Below, one piece after another: positions 1 through 6,084 of a DNA stretch of 22,494 nt. The position numbers were made by a program, and so were the translations under genes. The notes under the pieces were generated by a model. The model was not told where the DNA came from. It saw only the letters and a program-made list of their open reading frames with translations, and did not search any database. The stretch lies in NCBI GenBank assembly GCA_014380705.1, contig JACMJI010000354.1:1-22494 (forward strand). Direction: 5' to 3'. Within the stretch, counting starts at the first letter, position 1. The number at the start of each line of letters is the position of its first letter. This stretch comes from Gorillibacterium sp. GTDB taxonomy: Bacteria > Bacillota > Bacilli > Paenibacillales > NBRC-103111.

Positions 1-54
1 AGAAACCAAAAGTGGAGGATTTGTGTGCCCAAGCGAAGAGTTTACGTGGCGCCT

Positions 55-101
55 TTGAAATGACATCCTATCCTTCGTCTAATCAGGGGATGCCATTTCA
101 A
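55..101. repeat. Imperfect inverted repeat (hairpin) in the upstream non-coding region
   Basis: TGAAATGACATCC (56-68) pairs with GGATGCCATTTCA (88-100) with one mismatch, and T55 pairs with A101. The loop is 19 nt. No T-run follows on either side, so it does not look like an intrinsic terminator. The rest of 1-140 shows no coding potential I can support. It may be the 3' flank or UTR of a gene outside the window. Confidence 0.5.
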
Positions 102-140
102 GAGTGCCCGAAGCCAACATACAAATCTGTAACGTCCTTG

Positions 141-231
141 GTTTTTGGGCAGCCTGACTGTTGTTTTTGGGCAGCCTGACTGTTGGTTTATGAGCAGCTT
201 GTCTGTTGGTCTATGAGCAGCTTGACTGTTT
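141..231. repeat. Four imperfect 23-bp tandem direct repeats
   Basis: Units start at 141 (22 nt), 163, 186 and 209 (23 nt each). Units 1 and 2 share the core TTTTTGGGCAGCCTGACTG. Units 3 and 4 share the diverged core TATGAGCAGCTTG followed by TCTG or ACTG. The divergence is graded in two pairs, as expected from successive duplication. The array is non-coding and lies about 110 bp upstream of the first gene. The last unit runs into a seven-T tract, and its TTGACT could serve as a -35 element. Confidence 0.8.
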
Positions 232-248
232 TTTTCTCAGAATATTAT
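222..248 (+). promoter_or_regulatory. Possible sigma-A promoter for the first gene
   Basis: TTGACT (222-227) in the last tandem-repeat unit is followed after 15 nt by TATTAT (243-248). Each hexamer has one mismatch to the sigma-A consensus. The spacer is two short of the optimum and is T-rich. This is the only reasonable pair I see between the repeats and the gene start at 339, so the call is tentative. Confidence 0.3.
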
Positions 249-338
249 TCCATAACAAAGTAAATACTAAAATAAGGTAAATTTTACTGGTGCACGAAAG
301 TCATGATAAATGAGCGTAAAGCTTCTGGAGGTGCGAAC

Positions 339-1457
339 ATGGATTTGGCAGATATGCTAAGTTATGCGGATATTCAGGATTTAAGCGGGATTGCTCGTAA
401 TTATGAGATCGCATGCAATACGCACTCCAAGAAAGAGCTCATCCAGTCAATCCTGGCCACAATCTGGAGGAACGATTTATTACGTGAGGAAGTAGGACGA
501 ATGGAGTGGGGGGAGATTCGCTTTCTTAATTCCCTTTTGTTCGATAGGAGAGATTCCTTCAGTCTAGAAGAACTTACTGCTCGTGTTAAGCTGGGCATAT
601 TTGATGCTGAAGAGAAGAAAGCTGTTAACCCCCGCGATCTAATCGTCCGCTTTAAACGGAGAGGCTGGCTTTTCAATGGGCATAGCCATAACAATAAATA
701 TTTGTTTCTCATACCGGGAGATCTCAAAACAAGGTTTTGTCAAGCTATTTCCTGTCGATTTAGTGCTGAACTAATTACGGTTAGTGATGCGCCAGCTGTT
801 TATCGGGATGAGGGCGAGCTGTTTGTGGATGATCTGCTTCAGTTCCTCCGGTTTGTCCATACGAATGAACTCCCACTTAGCGCTGAGGGCTATCTTTACA
901 AGAAGAGCATGCAACAACTATCTGAAGAATTTTCGGTGGTTGAGGGACCCCTGCCTAAAACGGCCTGGCGATTTGGTTATGGGCGGAGATTTCGAGAATA
1001 TCCGACTCGATTTTCATTTATGTATGATTACTGCTTTTACAATGGGTTTATTGATGAACAGCCGGGTAAACTTCTACTTACCGAACAAGGAAAAAGTAGG
1101 TTGCAAGAAAATCGGAAAGAGGATATCCGGCAGGTTTATCGGTTTTGGCTTCGGTTATACAAAGGGCCTATTCCGAATTTACAGTCTATTCTGCATTGGA
1201 TAGACTTGCTTGCCACTTCTTGGACATCGATCCAGTCGCTGCGCTTGGTGATTAGAAATTTAATAAAACCTTTTTATTACGATTCTGCTGATTCCGTCTT
1301 TGAGGAGAGGATCATTCCGATGATGGTTCATTTGGGACTTGTTCGAATTGGGGAACAACCGCAATATGGCACACTTCTACGCATGACGCGATCAGGCTCC
1401 CATATGATTCGGGGAATTTATGTACCCGAAGAGGAGCGTATCATCCTTCCAGATTGA
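339..1457 (+). CDS. Unrecognised 372-aa protein
   Basis: I do not recognise this protein with certainty. The start at 339 is chosen because GGAGGTG (327-333) precedes it at good spacing. An earlier in-frame ATG at 303 has no ribosome-binding site. The first 40 residues (SYADIQDLSGIARN, then HSKKELIQSIL) resemble a small helical SAP- or Rho-N-like module. The rest is rich in aromatic and basic residues, with patterns suggesting winged-helix segments (for example around VNPRDLIVRFKRRGWLF). There is no signal peptide or clear membrane segment, so it is probably cytoplasmic. A weak resemblance to the N-terminal part of XPB/Ssl2-type helicase proteins is possible, but no helicase motif is present. 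The -35 box of the next gene's promoter overlaps its stop codon, so it is probably transcribed separately from what follows. Confidence 0.8.
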   Translation: MDLADMLSYADIQDLSGIARNYEIACNTHSKKELIQSILATIWRNDLLREEVGRMEWGEIRFLNSLLFDRRDSFSLEELTARVKLGIFDAEEKKAVNPRDLIVRFKRRGWLFNGHSHNNKYLFLIPGDLKTRFCQAISCRFSAELITVSDAPAVYRDEGELFVDDLLQFLRFVHTNELPLSAEGYLYKKSMQQLSEEFSVVEGPLPKTAWRFGYGRRFREYPTRFSFMYDYCFYNGFIDEQPGKLLLTEQGKSRLQENRKEDIRQVYRFWLRLYKGPIPNLQSILHWIDLLATSWTSIQSLRLVIRNLIKPFYYDSADSVFEERIIPMMVHLGLVRIGEQPQYGTLLRMTRSGSHMIRGIYVPEEERIILPD

Positions 1458-1483
1458 CATCGGTTGACTTAGGTTGCTATAAT
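1454..1483 (+). promoter_or_regulatory. Near-consensus sigma-A promoter with extended -10
   Basis: A perfect TTGACA (1454-1459), an 18-nt spacer and a perfect TATAAT (1478-1483) preceded by TGC (extended -10) make this the strongest promoter in the window. The -35 hexamer overlaps the stop codon of the upstream gene. The predicted transcript start near 1490 lies 24 nt before the ATG at 1514, which supports that start for the carbonic-anhydrase-like gene. Confidence 0.85.
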
Positions 1484-1513
1484 CACCCCACAATTAGGAA
1501 ACTGGGTGAGTAT

Positions 1514-2038
1514 ATGATTTATGCTTATAACGGAAGGCTGCCTCAGGTAGACAGCACAGTGTTTGTTGCGCCAGGAGCTAGGCTTGTTGGAGATATTACG
1601 ATTGGTCTTGATTCGAGTATATGGTTTAATGCTGTATTACGAGGAGATTTAGCGCCTGTTCATATTGGAAAGCGAGTCAATATCCAAGATGGTAGTGTAG
1701 GTCACGTAAACTATGATCAGTCCCTGCTGCTTTCTGATGATGTTTCCGTTGGGCATCATGCGGTTATTCATGGTTGTTCGATAGGAACGGGCTCTCTTAT
1801 CGGGATGGGAGCAATCATCCTAAACGGAGCAGATCTTGGAGAATATACCTTTGTAGCAGCAGGGAGCCTAGTTCCGGAGAATAGCGTTCTCCCTGCCTAT
1901 ACTTTATGTATGGGGACGCCGGTAAAAATCATACGGGAATTAACGGAAGCGGACCTTCTGAGAATGAAGCGCACCACGGAGAGCTATGTCTTGAAATCTC
2001 GTGAATACCTAAAAGCAATGACCATCGATGAAGCTTAA
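1514..2038 (+). CDS. Gamma-carbonic-anhydrase-family hexapeptide-repeat protein
   Basis: This 174-aa protein is a left-handed beta-helix of the gamma-carbonic anhydrase/PaaY/YrdA type, a usual length for the family. Hexapeptide repeats run from about residue 17 to 135 (GARLVGDITIG, then RGDLAPVHIGKRVNIQDG). The three histidines that bind the metal in this family are visible as H64 (SVGHVN) and H81 and H86 (VGHHAVIHGC). Members are usually trimers. Some hydrate CO2 and others have no proven activity, so the reaction here is inferred only. A longer reading from 1454 is rejected because a strong promoter lies inside it. The start at 1514 follows GGGTGAG. A 124-nt structured gap separates it from ypjA. 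Confidence 0.88.
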   Translation: MIYAYNGRLPQVDSTVFVAPGARLVGDITIGLDSSIWFNAVLRGDLAPVHIGKRVNIQDGSVGHVNYDQSLLLSDDVSVGHHAVIHGCSIGTGSLIGMGAIILNGADLGEYTFVAAGSLVPENSVLPAYTLCMGTPVKIIRELTEADLLRMKRTTESYVLKSREYLKAMTIDEA

Positions 2039-2061
2039 TAACCGACCGGCACCGAAAAGAA

Positions 2062-2160
2062 GGAATCTCCACCTGCCAAAGCGAACTAATGGTTAAGAGC
2101 GAAACGCTTAGGCCATGGGACACTAGATGCGTTTAACCTTACGTAGTTGGAGGAGATTTC
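2062..2160 (+). promoter_or_regulatory. Nested RNA structure that could mask the ypjA ribosome-binding site
   Basis: GGAATCTCCACC (2062-2073) can pair with GGAGGAGATTTC (2149-2160), 11 of 12 positions including one G-U. The 3' arm contains the GGAGGAG ribosome-binding site for the TTG at 2163. Two inner stems fit inside: AACTA (2084-2088) with TAGTT (2144-2148), and GGTTAA (2091-2096) with TTAACC (2133-2138). A small hairpin with AGCG-AAA-CGCT lies at the centre. There is no T-run, so a terminator is unlikely. Regulatory use is inference from pairing alone. Confidence 0.4.
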
Positions 2161-2162
2161 GT

Positions 2163-2840
2163 TTGCGACCCATCAATCCCCTATCTTATCTTTGGAGTAA
2201 AGCTTTTCTTACTTCTCGTTTTATGCTTTACAGTTTGTTTTGGATCAATCTGCTTGGAACAGTTTATGGATATTATTGGTATAGCGGACAATTAATTGAT
2301 ACAGCGAAAGAGAAGCCATGGTGGATGCTAATCCTTGTTCCAGATAGTCCGACAGGAAGCCTATTATTTACCTTCGCCTTGCTTTATATGCTGATCGATT
2401 CTCACCGAAAGAGTCGCGGCCAGGAAGCGGAACAGAGGGCAAGAATAGGTGGTCATCTACGCAGCATTATCGAAGCAATGGCTTGTGTAGCTTCATTTAA
2501 ATATGGAATTTGGGCAGTTTCTATTATTCTTGCAGACATTTATTTGGGGAGTGCTGCTAACTGGATCGATGGCATGTTGTCTCTTTCTCACCTGGGAATG
2601 GCTGTAGAAGCTCTACTGTTTGCTCGTTTCTTTCGTCTCACACCACGTGCCCTTGCTGTTGGTGCTTGTTGGGTGTTTGCTAGTGATATTGTCGATTACG
2701 GATATGGGATTTATCCAAGCTTATCCAGGGTACTTACTGATGAATTGTCAACTGTCGCTATATTAACCTACCTCCTTAGTGCGATAACTGTATTTTTATT
2801 TCTGTGGATTTCTCGAAAAAACTGCAAAGCTAAAGCTTGA
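2163..2840 (+). CDS. ypjA: DUF1405 integral membrane protein YpjA
   Basis: A 225-aa polytopic membrane protein of the DUF1405/YpjA family, function unknown. About six hydrophobic segments are visible, beginning with LYSLFWINLLGTVYGYYWY and including ILVPDSPTGSLLFTFALLY, which I take as the family's conserved region. I chose TTG at 2163 because GGAGGAG (2149-2155) precedes it by 7 nt. An in-frame ATG at 2127 would add 12 basic residues but has no ribosome-binding site. Its position before ypjB matches the gene order of B. subtilis. The ribosome-binding site lies in the 3' arm of a predicted structure. Confidence 0.85.
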   Translation: MRPINPLSYLWSKAFLTSRFMLYSLFWINLLGTVYGYYWYSGQLIDTAKEKPWWMLILVPDSPTGSLLFTFALLYMLIDSHRKSRGQEAEQRARIGGHLRSIIEAMACVASFKYGIWAVSIILADIYLGSAANWIDGMLSLSHLGMAVEALLFARFFRLTPRALAVGACWVFASDIVDYGYGIYPSLSRVLTDELSTVAILTYLLSAITVFLFLWISRKNCKAKA

Positions 2841-2860
2841 CTTTACGGACGAATTCACCT

Positions 2861-2891
2861 GTCATTCGGAATGGACTTGCTATCATAAAAT
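2861..2891 (+). promoter_or_regulatory. Candidate sigma-E-type (mother-cell) promoter for ypjB
   Basis: CATAAAAT (2884-2891) matches the sigma-E -10 consensus CATAnnAT. GTCATTCG (2861-2868), 15 nt upstream, matches the first five bases of the GTCATATT-like -35. The spacing fits this sigma factor, and the downstream gene is of the sporulation family YpjB. Transcription would begin near 2898, inside the left arm of the hairpin at 2890-2933. No good sigma-A pair is visible in the gap. Confidence 0.5.
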
Positions 2892-2933
2892 AGGACACCC
2901 CTCCATAGATATGTTAATGGAGGGGTGTCCTAT
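2890..2933 (+). promoter_or_regulatory. Perfect 17-bp hairpin containing the ypjB ribosome-binding site and start codon
   Basis: ATAGGACACCCCTCCAT (2890-2906) and ATGGAGGGGTGTCCTAT (2917-2933) are perfect reverse complements with a 10-nt loop. The right arm holds the whole ribosome-binding site GGAGGGG (2919-2925) and the first two bases of the ATG at 2932. No T-run follows, so it is not a normal intrinsic terminator. In a full-length transcript it should strongly block ribosome binding. Confidence 0.8.
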
Positions 2934-3819
2934 GATCCTTAGGGGATTTGGCAATGGTAAAGCAAAGCGTGTATTCGCTGGATTGATGATTCTATGCATG
3001 CTGGGGTTAATACCGGCTTGTGTGAAAGAAACAAAAGCCCCAAAAGGGGCAACGGCTGTTTCTTCTACAGAACAGGCGCAAATCGAAATTCTCGATCAAA
3101 TGGTGATGGAAATCCATCAAATGACTATGGAAGGAAAGGTTGCTGAGGCAAGGGAACAGTTAAATCGGTTGGGCGAAGCGGTTACGCGTACTAGGTTCCA
3201 AGGAATAACGGGGATAGAAGGAATTCGTTCATTAACAGATTCCCTCTTGTCTTCACAAAGAGTCTATAATCGTGTAGCTTTCTCTACTGAGGAAGCGTTA
3301 GCTGCCGTTGCTAATTTAAGATTAATAACAGATGCAATGGCGCATCCAGAAGAACCTATGTGGCACCGCTATTATAAAATTATCAAGGATGATGTCGGTC
3401 AGTTAGAAACTTCGGCAGCTGAACACAACCGGGAGAAAACAAAAGCTGTCTTTACAGACTTGAGAAAGCGTTATTTGGTCATTCGACCAGCCCTTACCGT
3501 CAAAAAATCAACTAGCGATATCGAAAAGTTGGATTCGCTCATGGTATTTATCCAAGCTGCAATTGTCGGAAGTCGCCAAGAAACGGCAGAATTTCAGGCT
3601 TCATTAAAAGCAATCGAGCAAAGTATTGACTATTTGTTTGATCGTAAGGAAGATAGCACAGCTTACTTACCTTTATCCGATTCAGATCGGCCTTTATTGT
3701 GGACATTTGGGATTGGACTTATTGTTACTACAGTTCTAAGCTTTGTCGCATGGCGGATGTTTCGCTTTGAGAAACGCATAGCTAGAATTCGCAAAGAAAA
3801 GCTTGACGGTAGTTTCTAG
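2932..3819 (+). CDS. ypjB: Sporulation protein YpjB
   Basis: A 295-aa exported, membrane-tethered protein of the YpjB sporulation family. The N-terminus is a basic region followed by a hydrophobic stretch (VFAGLMILCMLGLIPAC). The IPAC could be a lipobox, although proline at -2 is unusual. The middle, roughly residues 45-245, is mainly helical. One transmembrane segment lies near the C-terminus (LLWTFGIGLIVTTVLSFVAW), followed by a short basic cytoplasmic tail. The start at 2932 is preceded by GGAGGGG at 6 nt. The earlier ATG at 2911 falls in the hairpin loop and has no ribosome-binding site. A sigma-E-like promoter directly upstream fits expression in the mother cell. The molecular role is not known to me. 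Confidence 0.88.
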   Translation: MILRGFGNGKAKRVFAGLMILCMLGLIPACVKETKAPKGATAVSSTEQAQIEILDQMVMEIHQMTMEGKVAEAREQLNRLGEAVTRTRFQGITGIEGIRSLTDSLLSSQRVYNRVAFSTEEALAAVANLRLITDAMAHPEEPMWHRYYKIIKDDVGQLETSAAEHNREKTKAVFTDLRKRYLVIRPALTVKKSTSDIEKLDSLMVFIQAAIVGSRQETAEFQASLKAIEQSIDYLFDRKEDSTAYLPLSDSDRPLLWTFGIGLIVTTVLSFVAWRMFRFEKRIARIRKEKLDGSF

Positions 3820-3846
3820 GTTTCATTAACACATCAAGATAAAGTA

Positions 3847-3885
3847 AAAGAACCCCGAACTAAGGTAGATGGTTCGAGGTTCTTT
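3847..3885. terminator. Bidirectional terminator between convergent ypjB and ypjC
   Basis: AAAGAACCCCGAAC (3847-3860) pairs with GTTCGAGGTTCTTT (3872-3885) with one mismatch and an 11-nt loop. T-rich sequence follows on the plus strand and A-rich sequence precedes it, so it can work in both directions. The position between converging genes fits. Confidence 0.85.
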
Positions 3886-3898
3886 ATTGCATATCATA

Positions 3899-3963
3899 GG
3901 CTCATCCTGAATCCATATCAGTAAACGCATGGCGCCAAGACCGCAGCAGTCATTTATCCTTGG
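3899..3963 (+). repeat. Intergenic stem-loop repeat, copy A
   Basis: The first 40 bases match copy C (22429 onward) at about 33 of 40 positions, including a shared GTAAACGCA, then GGCGCCAA. Both copies end in TTTATCCTTG. The stem TAAACG with CATTTA has one mismatch here. GAATCC (3909-3914) can also pair with GGATTC (3962-3967) across the unit. It sits between the terminator and the 3' end of ypjC. Confidence 0.75.
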
Positions 3964-3978
3964 ATTCGTATCAAAGGG

Positions 3979-4854
3979 TCAAGGTTTCTCAACGCGGAAG
4001 CCTTCGCCATATACATCTTGAACGTTTCCAATAATAATGAAGGCATGAGGGTCTTTCTCGTGGACAAGGGACTTTAATCGAGTGGCTTCATGGCGAGCAA
4101 CTACACAATAAATGACGTTCTTGGGTTGTTTGGAATAGGAACCATGAGCCGGGAATAACGTAACCCCGCGATCCATTTCCACATTAATACGCTCAGCTAA
4201 ATATTCTGCGTGATCCGAGATAATCGTAAAGGCTCTAGCTGAATAGGTACCTTCTGTGATAAAGTCAATCGTTTTTGAACCTACAAATACGGCAACGAGT
4301 GTGTATAGAATCTTTTCTTTAGGGAGATAGAACAGGGATCCTCCAATCACAAGGATATCCATGATGAGTATGATTTGTCCCATACTCCAGCCCTTCCACC
4401 TATTCAGTAAACGCGCAATAATGTCAACTCCACCTGTCGTTGCACCTGTTCGAAATACAATGCCCAGGCCACAGCCAATGGAAAGTCCAGCATAGAGGGT
4501 GATTAGCAAATAGTCATCAGGTGAAGCAAAGCCCTTGAACCAGCCTTCATCAGTCATGAGCTCAAATACCCGTAAAAAAATCGATAACGAGACGATTCCG
4601 GCAAGTGTCCAGGCCATGGAACGCTTGCCAAAAGCGCGAAGCCCGATAATGAATAGCGGAATGTTGAGTACAAGTGTGGTTATAGCTGGTGAAATATCTG
4701 CGGCATAGTGAAGCAGCAAAGATACACCCGTTACCCCACCCTCCATCAATTCATTAGGGATGACAAAATAGTTAATGCCAAATGCATATATGGCTGTTCC
4801 CAACATTATCCCGCAGATTCGCTTTAGAACACGAATATAATTGTGCGCTTTCAT
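3979..4854 (-). CDS. ypjC: YitT family membrane protein (YpjC)
   Basis: A 291-aa member of the YitT/DUF161 family. The N-terminal two thirds has about five or six hydrophobic segments (for example IMLGTAIYAFGINYFVIP and LLITLYAGLSIGCGLGIVF), including family patterns such as GGVTGVSLLLH and FRTGATTGGVDIIARLL. The C-terminal 80 residues form the soluble DUF2179 domain (ARAFTIISDHAEYLAERI, then HAFIIIGNVQDVYGEGF). The start at 4854 is preceded on its strand by AGGGAG at 7 nt. A start 18 nt further upstream has no such site. It is the only minus-strand gene and is divergent from the MazG-like gene. Transport activity is suspected for the family but unproven. Confidence 0.9.
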   Translation of the reverse strand: MKAHNYIRVLKRICGIMLGTAIYAFGINYFVIPNELMEGGVTGVSLLLHYAADISPAITTLVLNIPLFIIGLRAFGKRSMAWTLAGIVSLSIFLRVFELMTDEGWFKGFASPDDYLLITLYAGLSIGCGLGIVFRTGATTGGVDIIARLLNRWKGWSMGQIILIMDILVIGGSLFYLPKEKILYTLVAVFVGSKTIDFITEGTYSARAFTIISDHAEYLAERINVEMDRGVTLFPAHGSYSKQPKNVIYCVVARHEATRLKSLVHEKDPHAFIIIGNVQDVYGEGFRVEKP

Positions 4855-4893
4855 AGTCAACTCCCTGTCCATCTGAAAGTCCTAATCGGCTTT

Positions 4894-4899
4894 ATTATA
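4894..4899 (-). promoter_or_regulatory. Possible -10 element for ypjC
   Basis: A perfect TATAAT on the minus strand lies 40 nt upstream of the ypjC start. No convincing TTGACA-like partner is visible 16-18 nt further upstream, so the promoter is only tentative. Confidence 0.4.
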
Positions 4900-4995
4900 C
4901 CTTATTTTTTAGAAGTTGATTGATTGTTTTCCTATTCTCTTTGAGTTAACATGTAAATCAAGGATTGATTACTACGGCAAGTGAAGGGGGATATC

Positions 4996-5328
4996 ATGCA
5001 GCAGAAATCATTACTTGAGCTGCAGCAAGAAGTGGATTGCTACATAGCACAGTTTAAAGAGGGATATTTCAGCCCGCTTTCTCTTCTCGCTCGAATGACA
5101 GAGGAAGTTGGGGAGCTTGCTCGAGAGGTTAATCATGAGTTCGGTGAAAAGCCCAAGAAGAAGGATGAAGCAGAAAATTCGATTGAACTAGAACTTGGCG
5201 ATATCTTATTTATCATCATATGTTTTGCCAATTCTTTAGGAATTGATTTAACGGAAGCGCATGATAAGGTCATGCAAAAATTTAGTACACGGGATGCCGA
5301 TCGTTGGACTCGAATGAACACCGATTAA
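4996..5328 (+). CDS. ypjD: MazG-like nucleotide pyrophosphohydrolase (YpjD)
   Basis: A 110-aa single-domain MazG-type protein, the usual size for the short YpjD class. These enzymes hydrolyse nucleoside triphosphates to the monophosphate and pyrophosphate, using magnesium held by acidic residues. The signature is visible as MTEEVGELAREV in the first helix and ELELGDILFIIICFANSLGIDL in the second, giving the EExxE and ExxD ligands. The start at 4996 is preceded by AAGGGGGAT. A GTG at 4981 would overlap that site. It opens the long plus-strand series, 68 nt before a TPR gene. The natural substrate is not shown by the sequence. Confidence 0.9.
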   Translation: MQQKSLLELQQEVDCYIAQFKEGYFSPLSLLARMTEEVGELAREVNHEFGEKPKKKDEAENSIELELGDILFIIICFANSLGIDLTEAHDKVMQKFSTRDADRWTRMNTD

Positions 5329-5396
5329 TAGGAATACTCATATGCTGTATCATCAACTTCGGTTTGTATGAGGACCGTATTGGAGTGTGGTGTACA

Positions 5397-5924
5397 GTGG
5401 ACGCAAATAAAAAGATTAAAAAAGCGTATGAGGCAATCCTTGCCGGCGATTTCGAACGGGCGATTGATTGTTTTGAACAGGCGATTGCCGAGGAACCTCT
5501 TGAGGCTGCCCATTATTATAAGCTTGCGATAACCTGCTCTCGCAGTGGTAAACTAGGTAAAGCCCTTAATGCTGCAGAAGCCGCTTCGAGGCTTGCACCG
5601 AGCCATGAAGGCTATACACAGCTTATTGCTCATATTGAGGCTATGCAATTGATGGAGCAGGCCAACGATCTCCTTGCTCATCGCATAGCAGAACAGGGCA
5701 AACCACCGACTATTGATCTGGTGATGGAGCTTTTAGAGAAAGCAGTGCGATTAGATCCTCTTTCGGCGGAGGCATTCCTGTTTTTAAGTGCCGCTTACGA
5801 GGAGGCTGGGAGAAGAGCAATGGCGCTCCGAACTGTTCGTGAGGCGTTGCGGTTAAATCCAAAGCTGGTGGAGGCTAAACGTATATTAGCTCGATTATCG
5901 TATATAGATGACAGTTTACACTGA
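5397..5924 (+). CDS. TPR-repeat protein
   Basis: A 175-aa soluble protein made of tetratricopeptide repeats, which usually mediate protein contacts. Two repeats are clear at the N-terminus (AYEAILAGDFERAIDCFEQAI, then YYKLAITCSRSGKLGKALNAAEAASRLAP). One or two more occur at about residues 110-165 (LLEKAVRLDPLSAEAFLFLSAAYEEAG, then ALRTVREALRLNP). I chose the GTG at 5397, 11 nt after GGAG (5382-5385), because the repeat pattern begins right there. An ATG at 5304 in the same frame overlaps ypjD by 25 nt and would add a hydrophobic, unrelated leader. The partner is unknown. Confidence 0.75.
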   Translation: MDANKKIKKAYEAILAGDFERAIDCFEQAIAEEPLEAAHYYKLAITCSRSGKLGKALNAAEAASRLAPSHEGYTQLIAHIEAMQLMEQANDLLAHRIAEQGKPPTIDLVMELLEKAVRLDPLSAEAFLFLSAAYEEAGRRAMALRTVREALRLNPKLVEAKRILARLSYIDDSLH

Positions 5925-6000
5925 CTTATAGAAAGTGAAACATCAGAATTAATAAATTTCTATCCTTACGGAGCTTATTTATAATCAAAAGTGCAAACTT

Positions 6001-6055
6001 GGATTCTGCATTGGTAAGCGATTCGCCTAAGCGTGCGGAGAACCGTTTATCCTTG
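6001..6055 (+). repeat. Intergenic stem-loop repeat, copy B
   Basis: This diverged copy of the family seen at 3899 and 22429 shares GATTCTGCATTGGTAA with copy C at most positions and has the same CGTTTATCCTTG ending. The stem TAAGCG with CGTTTA is kept through a G-U pair. The centre (ATTCGCCTAAGCGTGCGGAG) is unlike the other copies. It fills most of the 160-nt gap before dapB. I see no terminator or strong promoter in the rest of that gap. Confidence 0.6.
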
Positions 6056-6084
6056 CTACATTGCAAAGGATGGAGTTGGTCAAT

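Noticed and set aside
30..80. A fourth copy of the stem-loop repeat (TTTACGTGGCGCC, then TATCCTT)
   Set aside because: Only short fragments match, with different spacing and no GTAAACG arm, so similarity may be chance.
141..231. CRISPR-like array
   Set aside because: The repeats are directly abutting with no spacers, diverge in the unit itself, and no cas genes are near.
784..1203. 139-aa frame on the plus strand within the first gene
   Set aside because: It overlaps the better supported 372-aa gene and lacks a ribosome-binding site.
2041..2130. Fragments resembling a glycine riboswitch (CACCGAA, then TTAGGCC..GGGACA)
   Set aside because: The conserved core is incomplete, the closing stem is not formed, and the downstream gene has no link to glycine.
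2911..2931. Earlier ATG start for ypjB
   Set aside because: It would place the start in the hairpin loop without a ribosome-binding site, while the ATG at 2932 has GGAGGGG at good distance.
5304..5396. N-terminal extension of the TPR protein overlapping ypjD
   Set aside because: No ribosome-binding site, and the added residues are cysteine-rich and hydrophobic, unlike the TPR body.
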